Of a stretch of 64,000 nt of DNA, positions 16,332 through 25,214 are shown one piece after another. The DNA comes from Mycolicibacterium sediminis (lineage in GTDB: Bacteria > Actinomycetota > Actinomycetes > Mycobacteriales > Mycobacteriaceae): the NCBI RefSeq assembly GCF_010731735.1, contig NZ_AP022588.1, positions 3,224,001-3,288,000 on the forward strand. The letters are read 5' to 3'. Each line of letters starts with the position of its first letter. Position 1 is the first letter of the stretch. The notes under the pieces were generated by a model. That model made no database searches. It saw only the letters and a program-made list of their open reading frames with translations, and was not told where the DNA came from. The translations under genes and the position numbers were made by a program.

Positions 16332-17204
16332 CTAGAAGGTCGCCCCGGCGGCTCGCCGCGAGGAGTACCAGCGGCGGCGCGGCGCCCGAACGGCGCCGGG
16401 GCGGTGGTCGAGCCGGCAGCGGATGCCGAAGTGATCCGACGGGAAGACCCGCGGCAGGTCCGGCGACACCGGCTCGGTCCCGAGCAGGTCGATCTCCGTG
16501 GCCGACCACGCGCCGCCCTTGACCAGGACGCGATCGAAGCGGACGTGGCGGTGCTTGTCCTTCATGTCGTAGCGCATGTGGTTGATCGTCGTGTCCTCCG
16601 TGTACCCCGGCTCCTTCGGGTGCAGCGACGGCCACACGTCCCGGTACGGCGCCACGATGCGACGGTCCTCCGCGTTGCGCATGTTGAAGTCGCCCAGGAT
16701 CACCGCGTCGGGCGCCGGGCGCAGCAGCCCGAAGATGCGGCGCAACTGCCGGGCACGCAGGCGGTCGCGCCGCTTGCCGCTGTCGAGGTGCGCCGAGCAC
16801 ACGCGAAGCACCGATGCGCCGACGTCGACGTCCGCCACGAGGATCCCGCGCGACAGTTGCGTGGGCAGCGGGACGTACGTGACCGCCGTGACGGGCAGCC
16901 GGGTGAGGAGCACCATCCCGTAGTTCCCGGCGTCACCGCCGACGACCGACGCCGACCGGTAGTGCGCCCTGATCCAGGGCCGGCTCAGCAGCGTGGCCAG
17001 CGCCGCGGGCGTCACCTCCTGGAACACCATGACGTCGGGGCGGATCGGTTCGAGCAGGTCGGTGATCGCCCGGTGCCGCCGCGCGGCGTGGAAGTCGTCG
17101 AACCAGACGTTGTAGGTGGTGAGCGTCACGTGGTCGCACGGGTGGCCGCCGGTGGCGGGCAGGGGCGCGTCCACCCAGCGGTCGCGGTCGGGATCGAACG
17201 CCAT
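16332..17204 (-). CDS. Endonuclease/exonuclease/phosphatase family protein, TDP2-like
   Basis: A 290-residue EEP-fold phosphoesterase. Conserved elements are TYNVWFDD (Asn32), FQEVTP (Glu63), SAHLDSG, GDFNMR (Asp172, Asn174), an Asp at 224 (FDRVLV) and SDHFGI (Asp257, His258). The TYNVWF and FQEVTP blocks resemble tyrosyl-DNA phosphodiesterase 2 more than ExoIII or sphingomyelinases, so a role in removing adducts from DNA or RNA 5' ends is possible. No signal peptide is present, so it is cytoplasmic. The frame extends to a GTG at 17231; I prefer the ATG at 17204, which follows GGTG and starts the conserved sequence. Confidence 0.85.
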   Translation of the reverse strand: MAFDPDRDRWVDAPLPATGGHPCDHVTLTTYNVWFDDFHAARRHRAITDLLEPIRPDVMVFQEVTPAALATLLSRPWIRAHYRSASVVGGDAGNYGMVLLTRLPVTAVTYVPLPTQLSRGILVADVDVGASVLRVCSAHLDSGKRRDRLRARQLRRIFGLLRPAPDAVILGDFNMRNAEDRRIVAPYRDVWPSLHPKEPGYTEDTTINHMRYDMKDKHRHVRFDRVLVKGGAWSATEIDLLGTEPVSPDLPRVFPSDHFGIRCRLDHRPGAVRAPRRRWYSSRRAAGATF

Positions 17205-17268
17205 CACCGGCACCCGTCTGCGTCTGCGCACCGCCCGATTGTCCGTCGACGGCGCGCAGGCCCGGCAC

Positions 17269-17472
17269 TCAGCCCCGGGCGGGGGTCCCGATCGTCTGGT
17301 GTCGCGCGACGGCGAACGTCATCCCGCGGACGGAGTGGCGCGGCTCGACCGCGACGGCACGACCGCAGGTCGGGCACGTGGCCGCGGAGTTGGGCGGCGG
17401 GTCGGTGGCGAGTTCGAGGTGGCTACCTGGGCAGTCCGGCATGATCTGTGGTCCTCGCATCGTTGCGTACAT
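17269..17472 (-). CDS. Small zinc-ribbon-like protein
   Basis: A 67-residue protein with one CxxC pair (CPTCGRAVAV) and an upstream Cys-Pro plus His (CPGSH), which could together bind zinc. The second half is basic with a C-terminal TIGTPARG. The ATG at 17472 has GGGAG 5 bases upstream; a shorter form from the second ATG is possible. It is divergent from the hemerythrin gene, with a 143-bp gap, and upstream of the TDP2-like gene on the same strand. I cannot name a family with confidence. Confidence 0.65.
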   Translation of the reverse strand: MYATMRGPQIMPDCPGSHLELATDPPPNSAATCPTCGRAVAVEPRHSVRGMTFAVARHQTIGTPARG

Positions 17473-17615
17473 CGTTCTCCCGATCCCGTACCCGCCTCGG
17501 ACGTCACTTACGCCTCCGTCAGGCGACTGCCGTGCCAAGTCGTTCACGAGTCGCTCGCAAGCGGGCACGAGCAGGGTGTGTCCCGACGGAACACCCCTCG
17601 ACGAAGGAGCCCCCG

Positions 17616-18278
17616 ATGGCCGCCGACCACGCGACCCCCACCGACGTCCCGGACGTCCTCGGCATGCGCATCGCCCACCGGGTCATGCTGCGCGACCTCG
17701 ACCGTACGACGGGTGTGGCGATGGCCATGGCCGACGGCGGAGTGCCGGTCACCCGCCGGCGGACCAGGGCGCTGGTTCGGTACCTGCGACTGATGGCCGA
17801 GTCGATCCACCATCACCATCGTGCCGAGGACGAGATCCTCTGGCCGGTCATCGATCAGCGGGCGGGCGCGCTCGTCGACCTGACCGCACTCTCGGACGAC
17901 CACGCCGCGCTCGGCCCCAAGTTGGAGGTGCTGTCCGCCGCGGTGGACCGGTTCGCCGCCGACCCGTCTCCCCGTAGCGCCGCGGTCACGGCGGCCCGGC
18001 TGGTCGACGTCCGCGCGATGCTCGTCGAGCACGTCGCCGAGGAGGAGCGCGACACGTTCCCGGTCATCGAGTGCTACCTCTCGGTCGCCGACTGGCGCGA
18101 CGTCGAGAACCGCATCCGACGGGCGGCGCGCATGACGTTCGAGCTGCCCCGCATCGCCGCCGCGGTCTCGTCCGCCGAACTGGCGCGCCTCAAGGAGGAC
18201 GCCGGGCCGGTGATCGACGTCCTGCTGCTGCTCGTCAGGCCGGGCTACCGCCGGATGGAGAGGGCGATCTGGGGGTGA
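17616..18278 (+). CDS. Hemerythrin-domain (HHE) protein
   Basis: A 220-residue helical protein with the hemerythrin-like iron-binding pattern: IHHHHRAEDEILWP (about 66-80), DDHAALGPKL (about 94) and EHVAEEERDTFPVIE (about 135-148). Such di-iron proteins sense or buffer oxygen, nitric oxide or peroxide. The C-terminal part has an extra helical region. The ATG at 17616 has AAGGAG 6 bases upstream. Its 3' end overlaps the convergent SARP gene by 44 bp. It sits among other small stress-type genes, but no operon partner is obvious. Confidence 0.9.
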   Translation: MAADHATPTDVPDVLGMRIAHRVMLRDLDRTTGVAMAMADGGVPVTRRRTRALVRYLRLMAESIHHHHRAEDEILWPVIDQRAGALVDLTALSDDHAALGPKLEVLSAAVDRFAADPSPRSAAVTAARLVDVRAMLVEHVAEEERDTFPVIECYLSVADWRDVENRIRRAARMTFELPRIAAAVSSAELARLKEDAGPVIDVLLLLVRPGYRRMERAIWG

Positions 18279-21200
18279 GGCCCGCCGTCGCCAATTGAGC
18301 CGTCACCGCGGCGTCGACCGACCTGGCGTCGCGCCGGTGCCGGGCGGCGTCGTCCGGGCGGCTGGTCGCCTCGGCGAGCAGCGCCAGCGCGTCGTCGACC
18401 ACGCCGAACGCCACCGAGCCGGAGTCGATCCCCGCGACCCGGCCCGCCCACGGCAGCAACTCCCCGTAGGTGGTGGCGCAGGCCTCGACGTCGCCCAGGC
18501 GTGCCGCGGCGCGCGCGTGCAGCGCCATGCGTGCGAGCCAGTAGTAGTTGCGGCGCACGGGAGTTCGCGTCGACCACCGCGCCCGGGCCTCCTCGACCCG
18601 GCCGGCGTCCAGCAGGCAGAGCACCAGTGCCTCGTTCATCGCGTCGGGATGGACGTCGTGCAGCCCGACCATCACGTCGGCCAGACCGGACGTGTCGCCC
18701 CGGGCGAACGCGAGCACGAGCTCGAACACCAGGGCCGCCTCCGCCGCGCTCGACATGCCCGTCTCCGCCATCTGGCGCGCGAGTCGCCGGTACTCGGCGG
18801 CGGCGTCGTCGACGCGGCCGGCGAGGACGGCCAGCACCGCGCGGTACACCTCGACGACCTGGACCAGTGCGGCCAGCTGGCCGCTGGTCGACCGCTCGAC
18901 CGCGAGGTCCGCCTGCCGGATCGCCTCCGTCAGGTCGGTGCGGGCCGACGCGCAGAGGAACAGCAGCCAGTGGGCGAGCGCCTCGTAGCCCAGCAGGCCG
19001 TGTTGCTGAGCGACGGACAGCAGTTCGGCGGCGAGCCCCTCCCGTTCGTCGGCCAGGTCGGGCCCGAGCGACAGGTAGACGCGGGCGTTCAGCGCGGCGC
19101 ACAACGCCACGGGGTCGCCGTGGCGGCGGGCGATGATGACGGCCTCCCGGGACCAGGCCAGCACCTCGTCCATGCCGTACGCGGCGGCGTCGTTCTCCGT
19201 CTCGAAGACGAGCGCGACGAGCAGCCACACCCGGGTCACGGGGTCGACGTCCGGGTGCGCCGCGAGGGCATGGCGCAGCGGCTGCTCGATGCTGGCGGCG
19301 TCGGAACCGATGCCGGAGACGGTCCACGAGATCGGCGCCCGATACGCCGTCAACGCCGCGAGCAGCAGCTCGTCGTCGCCCGCGGCGGTCGCGACGGCGA
19401 CCGCCCTGGCCCGCGCCGGCCGCGCCCGATCGGCGGCACCCGACTGGGCCGCCGCGCGGGTCAGCGCGACGAGCATGCCGACCAGTTCGCCGGCGGGCAC
19501 GCCACCCGCTGCCAGGTCGGCCATCCGCACCGCGGACGACGCCAGCCCCATCGCCTCGGCGGGTGCGTTGAGTTCCAGCGCCTGCCGGGCCGCGGCGGCG
19601 GCGAGACCGGCCGCCTCGGCGGCGGTGGCCGGGGTCGCCGCGGCGAGGGCGTGATGGGCCAGGGCGGCGACGTCGGGGGACGGCAGTGCCCGCAGCTCGG
19701 TGAGTGCGGCTGCGTGCCAGCGGGCGCGGCGCAGTGCGGGGGTGTCGTCGTACAGAGTGTCGCGGACCAGGGCGTGGGTGAACCGCACCCGGCCGGGTCC
19801 CGGTTCGCCCAGTAGTCCGGCGAGCACGGCCGCCTCGAGACCGTCGAGCACCTCGTCCTCGTCGCGCCTCGCGACCTGCAGCAGCAGGTCGACGTCGAGT
19901 TCGCGCCCCAGGACCGCCGCCTGCTGGAGCACCGTGCGCGCCGATCCGGGGAGCCGGGACAGTCTGCGGCGCAGCACGTCCCGTACCCCGGCGGGCACCT
20001 CGGCGGCCGCCGCCGCGCGTCCCTCGGACGCGATGAGACGGGCGAACTCCGCCACGAACAGCGGGTTGCCGTCGGTCCGTTCGATGAGCCGGTCGACGAC
20101 GTCGGGATCGAGCCCGGCCGTCCCCTCGGGCGTGTGTTCGGCCACCAGTGCCACCACGCCGGCCCGGCTGAGCCCGCCGAGTTCCAGACGCTCGGCGGTG
20201 ACGGGTGCCAGAGCCGCCCACGTGGCCAGGAGGTCCGGGCCCGACTCGGTGCCACGGTGCGCGCCGAGGACGAGGACGGGTCGATCGGTGACGTCGTGGG
20301 CGAGACTGCGGAGCAGCTGCAGGGTGGCGCCGTCGGCGCGGTGCAGGTCGTCGAGGACCACCAGCAGCGGCCCGTCCGCGGTGGCCGCGCGCACCGCATC
20401 GCGCACGACGACCGCCAGCTCGAACGCCGTTCGCGGCGCCGGTGCGTCGCCGCCGAGGGACCGGACGACCTCCACCCAGGCCCAGGCCGGCGGCGCACCG
20501 TCCACCTCGGGGCAGCGTCCGCGGGCCACCGCCCACCCCCGCAGTGACAGCCGCTGGGCGGCGACGCCGGCGAGCGTCGTCTTGCCGCCGCCGGCCTCGG
20601 CGCCGATCCAGACCGTCCGCAGCCCGTCCACGGCGACGGTTGCGGCCGCCCCGTCGATCCGTGCCAACTCGTCGACGCGTCCGATCATGGTCGCGTGATG
20701 CCGAGAATCCCTCGGCGGCAACGCTTCCGGTGGCGAGGGTTCGGCGTGCCGCTCGACGGGCGCGCGGTGCAGCAGGACGTCGGAGTGGGCGAGGATGTCG
20801 GCCTCCACCGTGCGCAGCGCAGGACCGGGCTCGATGCCGAGTTCGTCGGCGAGGCGGCGGCGGGCGTCTCGCAGACGCGCCAGCGCATCGCTCTGTCGGC
20901 CCGCGCGGTACAGCGCTATCGACAGCAGCCGCACCGCCTCCTCGCGCAGGGGGTCGGCCTCGAGGTGGCGTTCGAGTTCCGGGATGAGGGCGCCGTGCCT
21001 GCCGAGGCCGAGGGCGACGTCGGCGTACTGCTCGAGCGCGGCACCGCGCAGACCGGCGAGGCGCACCGACTCGGCCACGGCCCAGTCCTCGTCGCCGAAC
21101 TCCGGGAGCACTGGGCCGGTCCAGCAGTCCAGCGCATCGCGCAGGACGTCGGCCCGTGCGGCGGCGTCCGCGACGTCGGGGGCGGTGCGCAGCAGGGCCT

Positions 21201-21531
21201 CGAACCGCCATGCGTCGACGGCGTCGGTGGGAAGCCGCAGTGCGTACCCGGGCGGCGAACTGACGAGCACCGTGGCCGGGGCGCGACGGACGCGGCCGGG
21301 TTCGAGGGCGCGGCGCAGGTGCGAGACGTGCACCTGCAGGCCGCCGAGCGCCTTGGGTGGCGGTTCTCCGGCCCAGATGTCGTCGATGATCCGATCGGTC
21401 GACACGACCTGACCGCCGGCCAGCGCGAGACGAGCGAGGACGGCGCGCGTCTGCGGACCCCGGAGTTCGACGACGTCACCGTCGACGCGCACGGTCAACG
21501 GCCCGAACAGACTGATCCGGATGTCGGTCAT
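18235..21531 (-). CDS. SARP/AfsR-type regulator with AAA ATPase and TPR-like repeats
   Basis: A 1098-residue regulator. Residues 1-100 are an OmpR-like winged helix (LFGPLTVRVDGDVVEL at the start), about 107-252 the bacterial transcriptional activation domain, and about 280-600 an AAA/STAND ATPase with Walker A at 310-318 (GAEAGGGKT) and Walker B near 385 (VVLDDLH). The remaining 450 residues are Ala-rich helical repeats of TPR type. Such proteins act as ligand- or partner-controlled activators, in streptomycetes of secondary metabolism. The gene lies 10 bp downstream of the GAF-ANTAR gene on the same strand, so the two are almost certainly co-transcribed. Its target is unknown; the divergent GH13 gene is one candidate. 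Confidence 0.92.
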   Translation of the reverse strand: MTDIRISLFGPLTVRVDGDVVELRGPQTRAVLARLALAGGQVVSTDRIIDDIWAGEPPPKALGGLQVHVSHLRRALEPGRVRRAPATVLVSSPPGYALRLPTDAVDAWRFEALLRTAPDVADAAARADVLRDALDCWTGPVLPEFGDEDWAVAESVRLAGLRGAALEQYADVALGLGRHGALIPELERHLEADPLREEAVRLLSIALYRAGRQSDALARLRDARRRLADELGIEPGPALRTVEADILAHSDVLLHRAPVERHAEPSPPEALPPRDSRHHATMIGRVDELARIDGAAATVAVDGLRTVWIGAEAGGGKTTLAGVAAQRLSLRGWAVARGRCPEVDGAPPAWAWVEVVRSLGGDAPAPRTAFELAVVVRDAVRAATADGPLLVVLDDLHRADGATLQLLRSLAHDVTDRPVLVLGAHRGTESGPDLLATWAALAPVTAERLELGGLSRAGVVALVAEHTPEGTAGLDPDVVDRLIERTDGNPLFVAEFARLIASEGRAAAAAEVPAGVRDVLRRRLSRLPGSARTVLQQAAVLGRELDVDLLLQVARRDEDEVLDGLEAAVLAGLLGEPGPGRVRFTHALVRDTLYDDTPALRRARWHAAALTELRALPSPDVAALAHHALAAATPATAAEAAGLAAAAARQALELNAPAEAMGLASSAVRMADLAAGGVPAGELVGMLVALTRAAAQSGAADRARPARARAVAVATAAGDDELLLAALTAYRAPISWTVSGIGSDAASIEQPLRHALAAHPDVDPVTRVWLLVALVFETENDAAAYGMDEVLAWSREAVIIARRHGDPVALCAALNARVYLSLGPDLADEREGLAAELLSVAQQHGLLGYEALAHWLLFLCASARTDLTEAIRQADLAVERSTSGQLAALVQVVEVYRAVLAVLAGRVDDAAAEYRRLARQMAETGMSSAAEAALVFELVLAFARGDTSGLADVMVGLHDVHPDAMNEALVLCLLDAGRVEEARARWSTRTPVRRNYYWLARMALHARAAARLGDVEACATTYGELLPWAGRVAGIDSGSVAFGVVDDALALLAEATSRPDDAARHRRDARSVDAAVTAQLATAGLTPRSPSPSGGSPA

Positions 21532-21541
21532 GCGCTCGGCG

Positions 21542-22240
21542 CTACCGGGTGAGGGTGGCCTCGAAATCGGTGACGAGCACGTTCGCCACCTCGGTCAGCT
21601 TGATGTTCGTCTCCTGGGATGCCCGGACCAGGGTGCCGAAGGCCTGCAGGCCGGTGAGCCGGTCGCGGTGCATCAGGATCCCCTTGGCCTGGCCGATCAG
21701 GTCCCTGCTGGCGACGGCTCGCTGCAGCTGTTCCTGCGCGGCGGCGCCGGCCATCGCCACCGTGACGTGGCGGGCCAGGATCTCCCCGACGGCCAGATCG
21801 TCCTGGGAGAAGTGATTGGGCAGCGGGCCGTAGAGCGTCAGCACGCCGACCTCGCCCCCCTCGGCGAAGAGGCGGAACGACATCAGGCACTGCACGCCGA
21901 CGCGGACGGCCGCACCGACGAACTCCGGCCACCGCTGCTCCTGGCCGAGGTCGGGAACGATGAACGCCCCCTCCTCGCCTGCGACGCTGATCGCGGGCCC
22001 CTCGCCGAGGCGGTCCTGCAACTCGTCGAGCGACCGGGCGACGTCGTCGGTCGGTGCCGCCGAGGTGACGCGCACCCCGTCGATCAGCGCCACGCCCGCC
22101 CAGCTGATGCCGTGGAGGATGTCCACGCTGGCCGCCACGACCGTCCGCAGCAAGGTGGCGGTGTCGGCGGCGTCCGCCTGCATCTGAACGGCGAGGTCGC
22201 CGAGGACCGAGGCCAGTTCGAGTGAGGAGCGTTGTTCCAC
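21542..22240 (-). CDS. GAF-ANTAR RNA-binding antiterminator
   Basis: A 232-residue protein with a GAF sensor domain (about 20-160; WAGVALIDGVRV, CLMSFRLFAEG, GVLTLYGPLP) and a C-terminal ANTAR domain (about 170-225; SRDLIGQAKGILMHRD, the typical start of the family). ANTAR domains bind paired RNA hairpins and prevent termination. The frame is open far upstream; the GTG at 22240 is chosen because the conserved sequence begins there, although its ribosome binding site is weak. It is the first gene of an operon with the SARP regulator and is divergent from the GH13 gene with 171 bp between starts. Confidence 0.88.
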   Translation of the reverse strand: MEQRSSLELASVLGDLAVQMQADAADTATLLRTVVAASVDILHGISWAGVALIDGVRVTSAAPTDDVARSLDELQDRLGEGPAISVAGEEGAFIVPDLGQEQRWPEFVGAAVRVGVQCLMSFRLFAEGGEVGVLTLYGPLPNHFSQDDLAVGEILARHVTVAMAGAAAQEQLQRAVASRDLIGQAKGILMHRDRLTGLQAFGTLVRASQETNIKLTEVANVLVTDFEATLTR

Positions 22241-22411
22241 GTTGGCCAGCTTACGGAGGACCGCCGACGGTACAAGGGGGCTGACGCCGTGGACGGGCCG
22301 CTCGACGGGCGGCGACCCACGCGCGGTGGTTACTCTCGGACTGATTCGGCAATACGTGGTCTGGCATGCAGCCGGAGCACCACTCGCGCATCGAACCGAT
22401 GAAGGAGATCC

Positions 22412-24658
22412 ATGTCTCAGGCGGCGGAGGAATCCGTCTCGGGTGATCAGTCGAACGAGCCGACCGACATCACCTATGACGAGCACCTGCACCCGGCCCG
22501 CCCGAGGTCGCTGCGCTATCGACCGCGCGTCAAGGCTCCCTTCAGTCGGCGCTCCCTCTCGCAGGACGGGCCGGCGACGGCGGAGAACCCCGCCTACGTG
22601 TCGTGGCTGCTGTCGCAGTCGATGCTCGCCGACGCCAACGAGATCAGCCAGCAGTTCTCCGGCCAGGGGTCGATGTGGCAGAACCCGTATGCCACGCCCA
22701 GTCCCCGCGGCGCGGTCGAGACGGCATCGGTGTGGTTCACGGCCTACCCGCTGTCACTGATCACGCCGTCCAACGACTCGTTCCTGAAGGCGATGGCGGA
22801 CGAGGCGATGTGGAAGGCGTTCGCCGACATCGGCATCGACGGCGTGCACACCGGCCCGGTGAAGCGGGCAGGCGGCATCGCGGGCTGGGAACTGACCCCC
22901 AGCGTCGACGGTCACTTCGACCGGATCAGCACCCAGATCGACCCGGCGTTCGGCACCGAGGACGAGTTCCGCCAGATGTGCGGGACGGCGAACTGGTACG
23001 GCGGCACGATCATCGACGACATCGTGCCCGGGCACACCGGCAAGGGCGCCGACTTCCGCCTCGCCGAGATGAAGTACGCCGACTACCCCGGCATCTACCA
23101 CATGGTGGAGATCGACCCGCTCGACTGGGATCACCTGCCCGACGTGCCGCCCGGTAGCGACTCGGTCAACATCGACCCGGCGACCGAGGAATGGCTGGAC
23201 AAGGCCGGTTACATCATCGGGCGACTGCAGCGCGTGATCTTCTACGCGGAGGGCATCAAGGAGACCAACTGGAGCGTCACCCGGCCGGTGGTCGGCGTCG
23301 ACGGCGTCGAGCGTCGCTGGGTGTACCTGCACTACTTCAAGGACGGGCAGCCGTCGATCAACTGGCTGGATCCGTCCTTCGCCGGCATGCGCCTGGTGAT
23401 CGGCGACGCCCTGCACTCGCTCGCCGACCTCGGCACCGGCGGTCTTCGCCTCGACGCCAACGGGTTCCTGGGCGCCGAGAAGACCGCCGCGGAGGACAGC
23501 GTCGGCTGGTCGGAGGGCCACCCGCTCTCGGAGGCCGCGAACCACCTGATCGCCAGCATGGTCCGCAAGGTCGGCGGGTTCACCTTCCAGGAACTCAACC
23601 TGACGATCGACGACATCCGCGAGATCGGCGAGGCCGGGGCGGACCTGTCCTACGACTTCATCAACCGACCGGCCTACCAGCACGCGCTGGCCACCGCCGA
23701 CACCGAGTTCCTCCGGCTGACGCTGCGCACCACGCTGGAACTCGGGGTGGACCCCGCCTCGCTGGTGCACGCCATGCAGAACCACGACGAACTCACCTAC
23801 GAGCTGGTGCACTGGTCGAACGGGCACCGTGACGACGTCTACACCTACAAGGGCCAGGAGATCACCGGCGAGGCGCTCGGGGAGAGCGTCCGCAGTGACC
23901 TGACCGAGAAGCTGACCGGCGAGAACGCGCCGTACAATCTGGTGTTCACCACGAACGGAATCGCCTGCACCACGGCCACCGTCATCGCCGCCACGCTCGG
24001 GTTCCGCGAGCTGGACTCCATCTCGCACGACGACCTCGACCGGATCCGCCGGGCGCACCTGCTGCTGGTGATGTTCAACGCCCTGCAGCCCGGCGTCTTC
24101 GCGCTCTCGGGCTGGGACCTGTGCGGGATGCTGACGCTCGATCCCGCCGAGATCACCCAACTCCTGCGGGAGGGCGACACCCGCTGGATCCACAGGGCCG
24201 CACACGATCTGATGGGCACCAATCCCGGCGCCACCAGCTCGGCGGCAGGGATGCCGCGCGGCCGGAGCCTCTACGGCTCGCTACCCGAACAGCTGGCCGA
24301 CGACACCAGTTTCGCCCGGCAGCTGCAGGCGATCCTGAAGGTCCGGTCGCACTTCGGGATCGCGACGAGCCGCCAGCTCGACATCCCCGAGGTGTCCCAC
24401 CGGGGCATGCTGGTGCTCGTGCATCAGCTCGCCGACGAGGGCCGCTACCAGCTGACCGTCCTCAACTTCGCGAACGAGGACATCGCTGGCACGGTTCGCT
24501 CGGAGGCCATCCCGGCCGGGGCATCGGTGACGGACATGTTCACCGGCCACCCGGTGGCGACCGTCGACGACCTGAACAGCTTCGCCGTCGAGATGCCCGC
24601 CCACCACGGGATGTCGCTGCTGGTCGAGGTCAACGAGCCCGACGACGCGGACGAGTAG
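22412..24658 (+). CDS. GH13 alpha-amylase-family enzyme, trehalose-synthase-like
   Basis: A 748-residue glycoside hydrolase family 13 protein. The catalytic triad is visible: nucleophile Asp348 in GLRLDANGF, acid/base Glu394 in TFQELNLT and transition-state Asp459 in MQNHDEL; the first conserved region is [10 protein letters not shown] (His208). An N-terminal stretch of about 55 residues is disordered and the C-terminal 90 residues form a beta domain. It resembles annotated maltose alpha-glucosyltransferase/trehalose-synthase proteins but departs from canonical TreS (about 600 residues) in length and motifs, so the exact reaction is uncertain. The ATG has AAGGAG 5 bases upstream. It is divergent from a GAF-ANTAR/SARP operon that may regulate it. 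Confidence 0.85.
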   Translation: MSQAAEESVSGDQSNEPTDITYDEHLHPARPRSLRYRPRVKAPFSRRSLSQDGPATAENPAYVSWLLSQSMLADANEISQQFSGQGSMWQNPYATPSPRGAVETASVWFTAYPLSLITPSNDSFLKAMADEAMWKAFADIGIDGVHTGPVKRAGGIAGWELTPSVDGHFDRISTQIDPAFGTEDEFRQMCGTANWYGGTIIDDIVPGHTGKGADFRLAEMKYADYPGIYHMVEIDPLDWDHLPDVPPGSDSVNIDPATEEWLDKAGYIIGRLQRVIFYAEGIKETNWSVTRPVVGVDGVERRWVYLHYFKDGQPSINWLDPSFAGMRLVIGDALHSLADLGTGGLRLDANGFLGAEKTAAEDSVGWSEGHPLSEAANHLIASMVRKVGGFTFQELNLTIDDIREIGEAGADLSYDFINRPAYQHALATADTEFLRLTLRTTLELGVDPASLVHAMQNHDELTYELVHWSNGHRDDVYTYKGQEITGEALGESVRSDLTEKLTGENAPYNLVFTTNGIACTTATVIAATLGFRELDSISHDDLDRIRRAHLLLVMFNALQPGVFALSGWDLCGMLTLDPAEITQLLREGDTRWIHRAAHDLMGTNPGATSSAAGMPRGRSLYGSLPEQLADDTSFARQLQAILKVRSHFGIATSRQLDIPEVSHRGMLVLVHQLADEGRYQLTVLNFANEDIAGTVRSEAIPAGASVTDMFTGHPVATVDDLNSFAVEMPAHHGMSLLVEVNEPDDADE

Positions 24659-24662
24659 CCGC

Positions 24663-25190
24663 TCAGTCGAACAGCGAGAGGAACCGGCGGGAGGGATCGT
24701 CGGGTCCCAGGGTGCCGCGCGGGGTGTCCCGGGTGATCGGGTGGGAGTAGTCCATCGTCGACGGGTCGGTGACCCGGGACCAGTCCGTGACGATGGAGCG
24801 CTCGGTGAATCGCCATGTCCCCGAGCGCTTCTCGTACCGGTCCAGGTAGCGTCCGCCGACCGTGACGTCGACGTCGCGTCCGCCCGCGTCGAACGTGTGC
24901 ACGGCGATGGTGTAGATCTCGCCCTCGGCCCGGTCGCCGTCGATCGCGAAGTTCGTCGTCGTGACGTTGTGGTGCATCTGCCGGATGACGGGCAGGGCAG
25001 CGGCGAGCCGATCGATGAACCCGCCGGCCGATCCGGTGGAGAAGCCGCCGTGGGAGTCCTCGGCGTCGCGGTGGTACAGGTCGGCCAGCCGGGCGAAGTC
25101 GCCGCGGTCCACGAGCCGGCAGTACCTGGTGACGAGGCGACGGAGCGCGAACTCGTCGAGCATCTTCTGCAGGTCGGCGTCAGCGGTCAT
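24663..25190 (-). CDS. SnoaL/NTF2-like protein
   Basis: A 175-residue SnoaL-like protein. It begins with the helices LDEFALRRLVTRYCRLVDRGDF and LADLYHRDAEDSHGG, then beta strands (VTTTNFAIDGDRAEGEIYTI; VGGRYLDRYEKRSGTWRF). This arrangement is typical of mycobacterial and rhodococcal catabolic clusters, where relatives act as dehydratases or isomerases or have no known activity. The ATG at 25190 follows GGTGAGG; a GTG three codons upstream is also possible. It ends 4 bp from the GH13 stop (convergent) and starts 24 bp downstream of the amino-acid-oxidase-like gene on the same strand, likely an operon. Confidence 0.85.
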   Translation of the reverse strand: MTADADLQKMLDEFALRRLVTRYCRLVDRGDFARLADLYHRDAEDSHGGFSTGSAGGFIDRLAAALPVIRQMHHNVTTTNFAIDGDRAEGEIYTIAVHTFDAGGRDVDVTVGGRYLDRYEKRSGTWRFTERSIVTDWSRVTDPSTMDYSHPITRDTPRGTLGPDDPSRRFLSLFD

Positions 25191-25214
25191 GACCCTCACC
25201 GTAAACGCGCGTCG

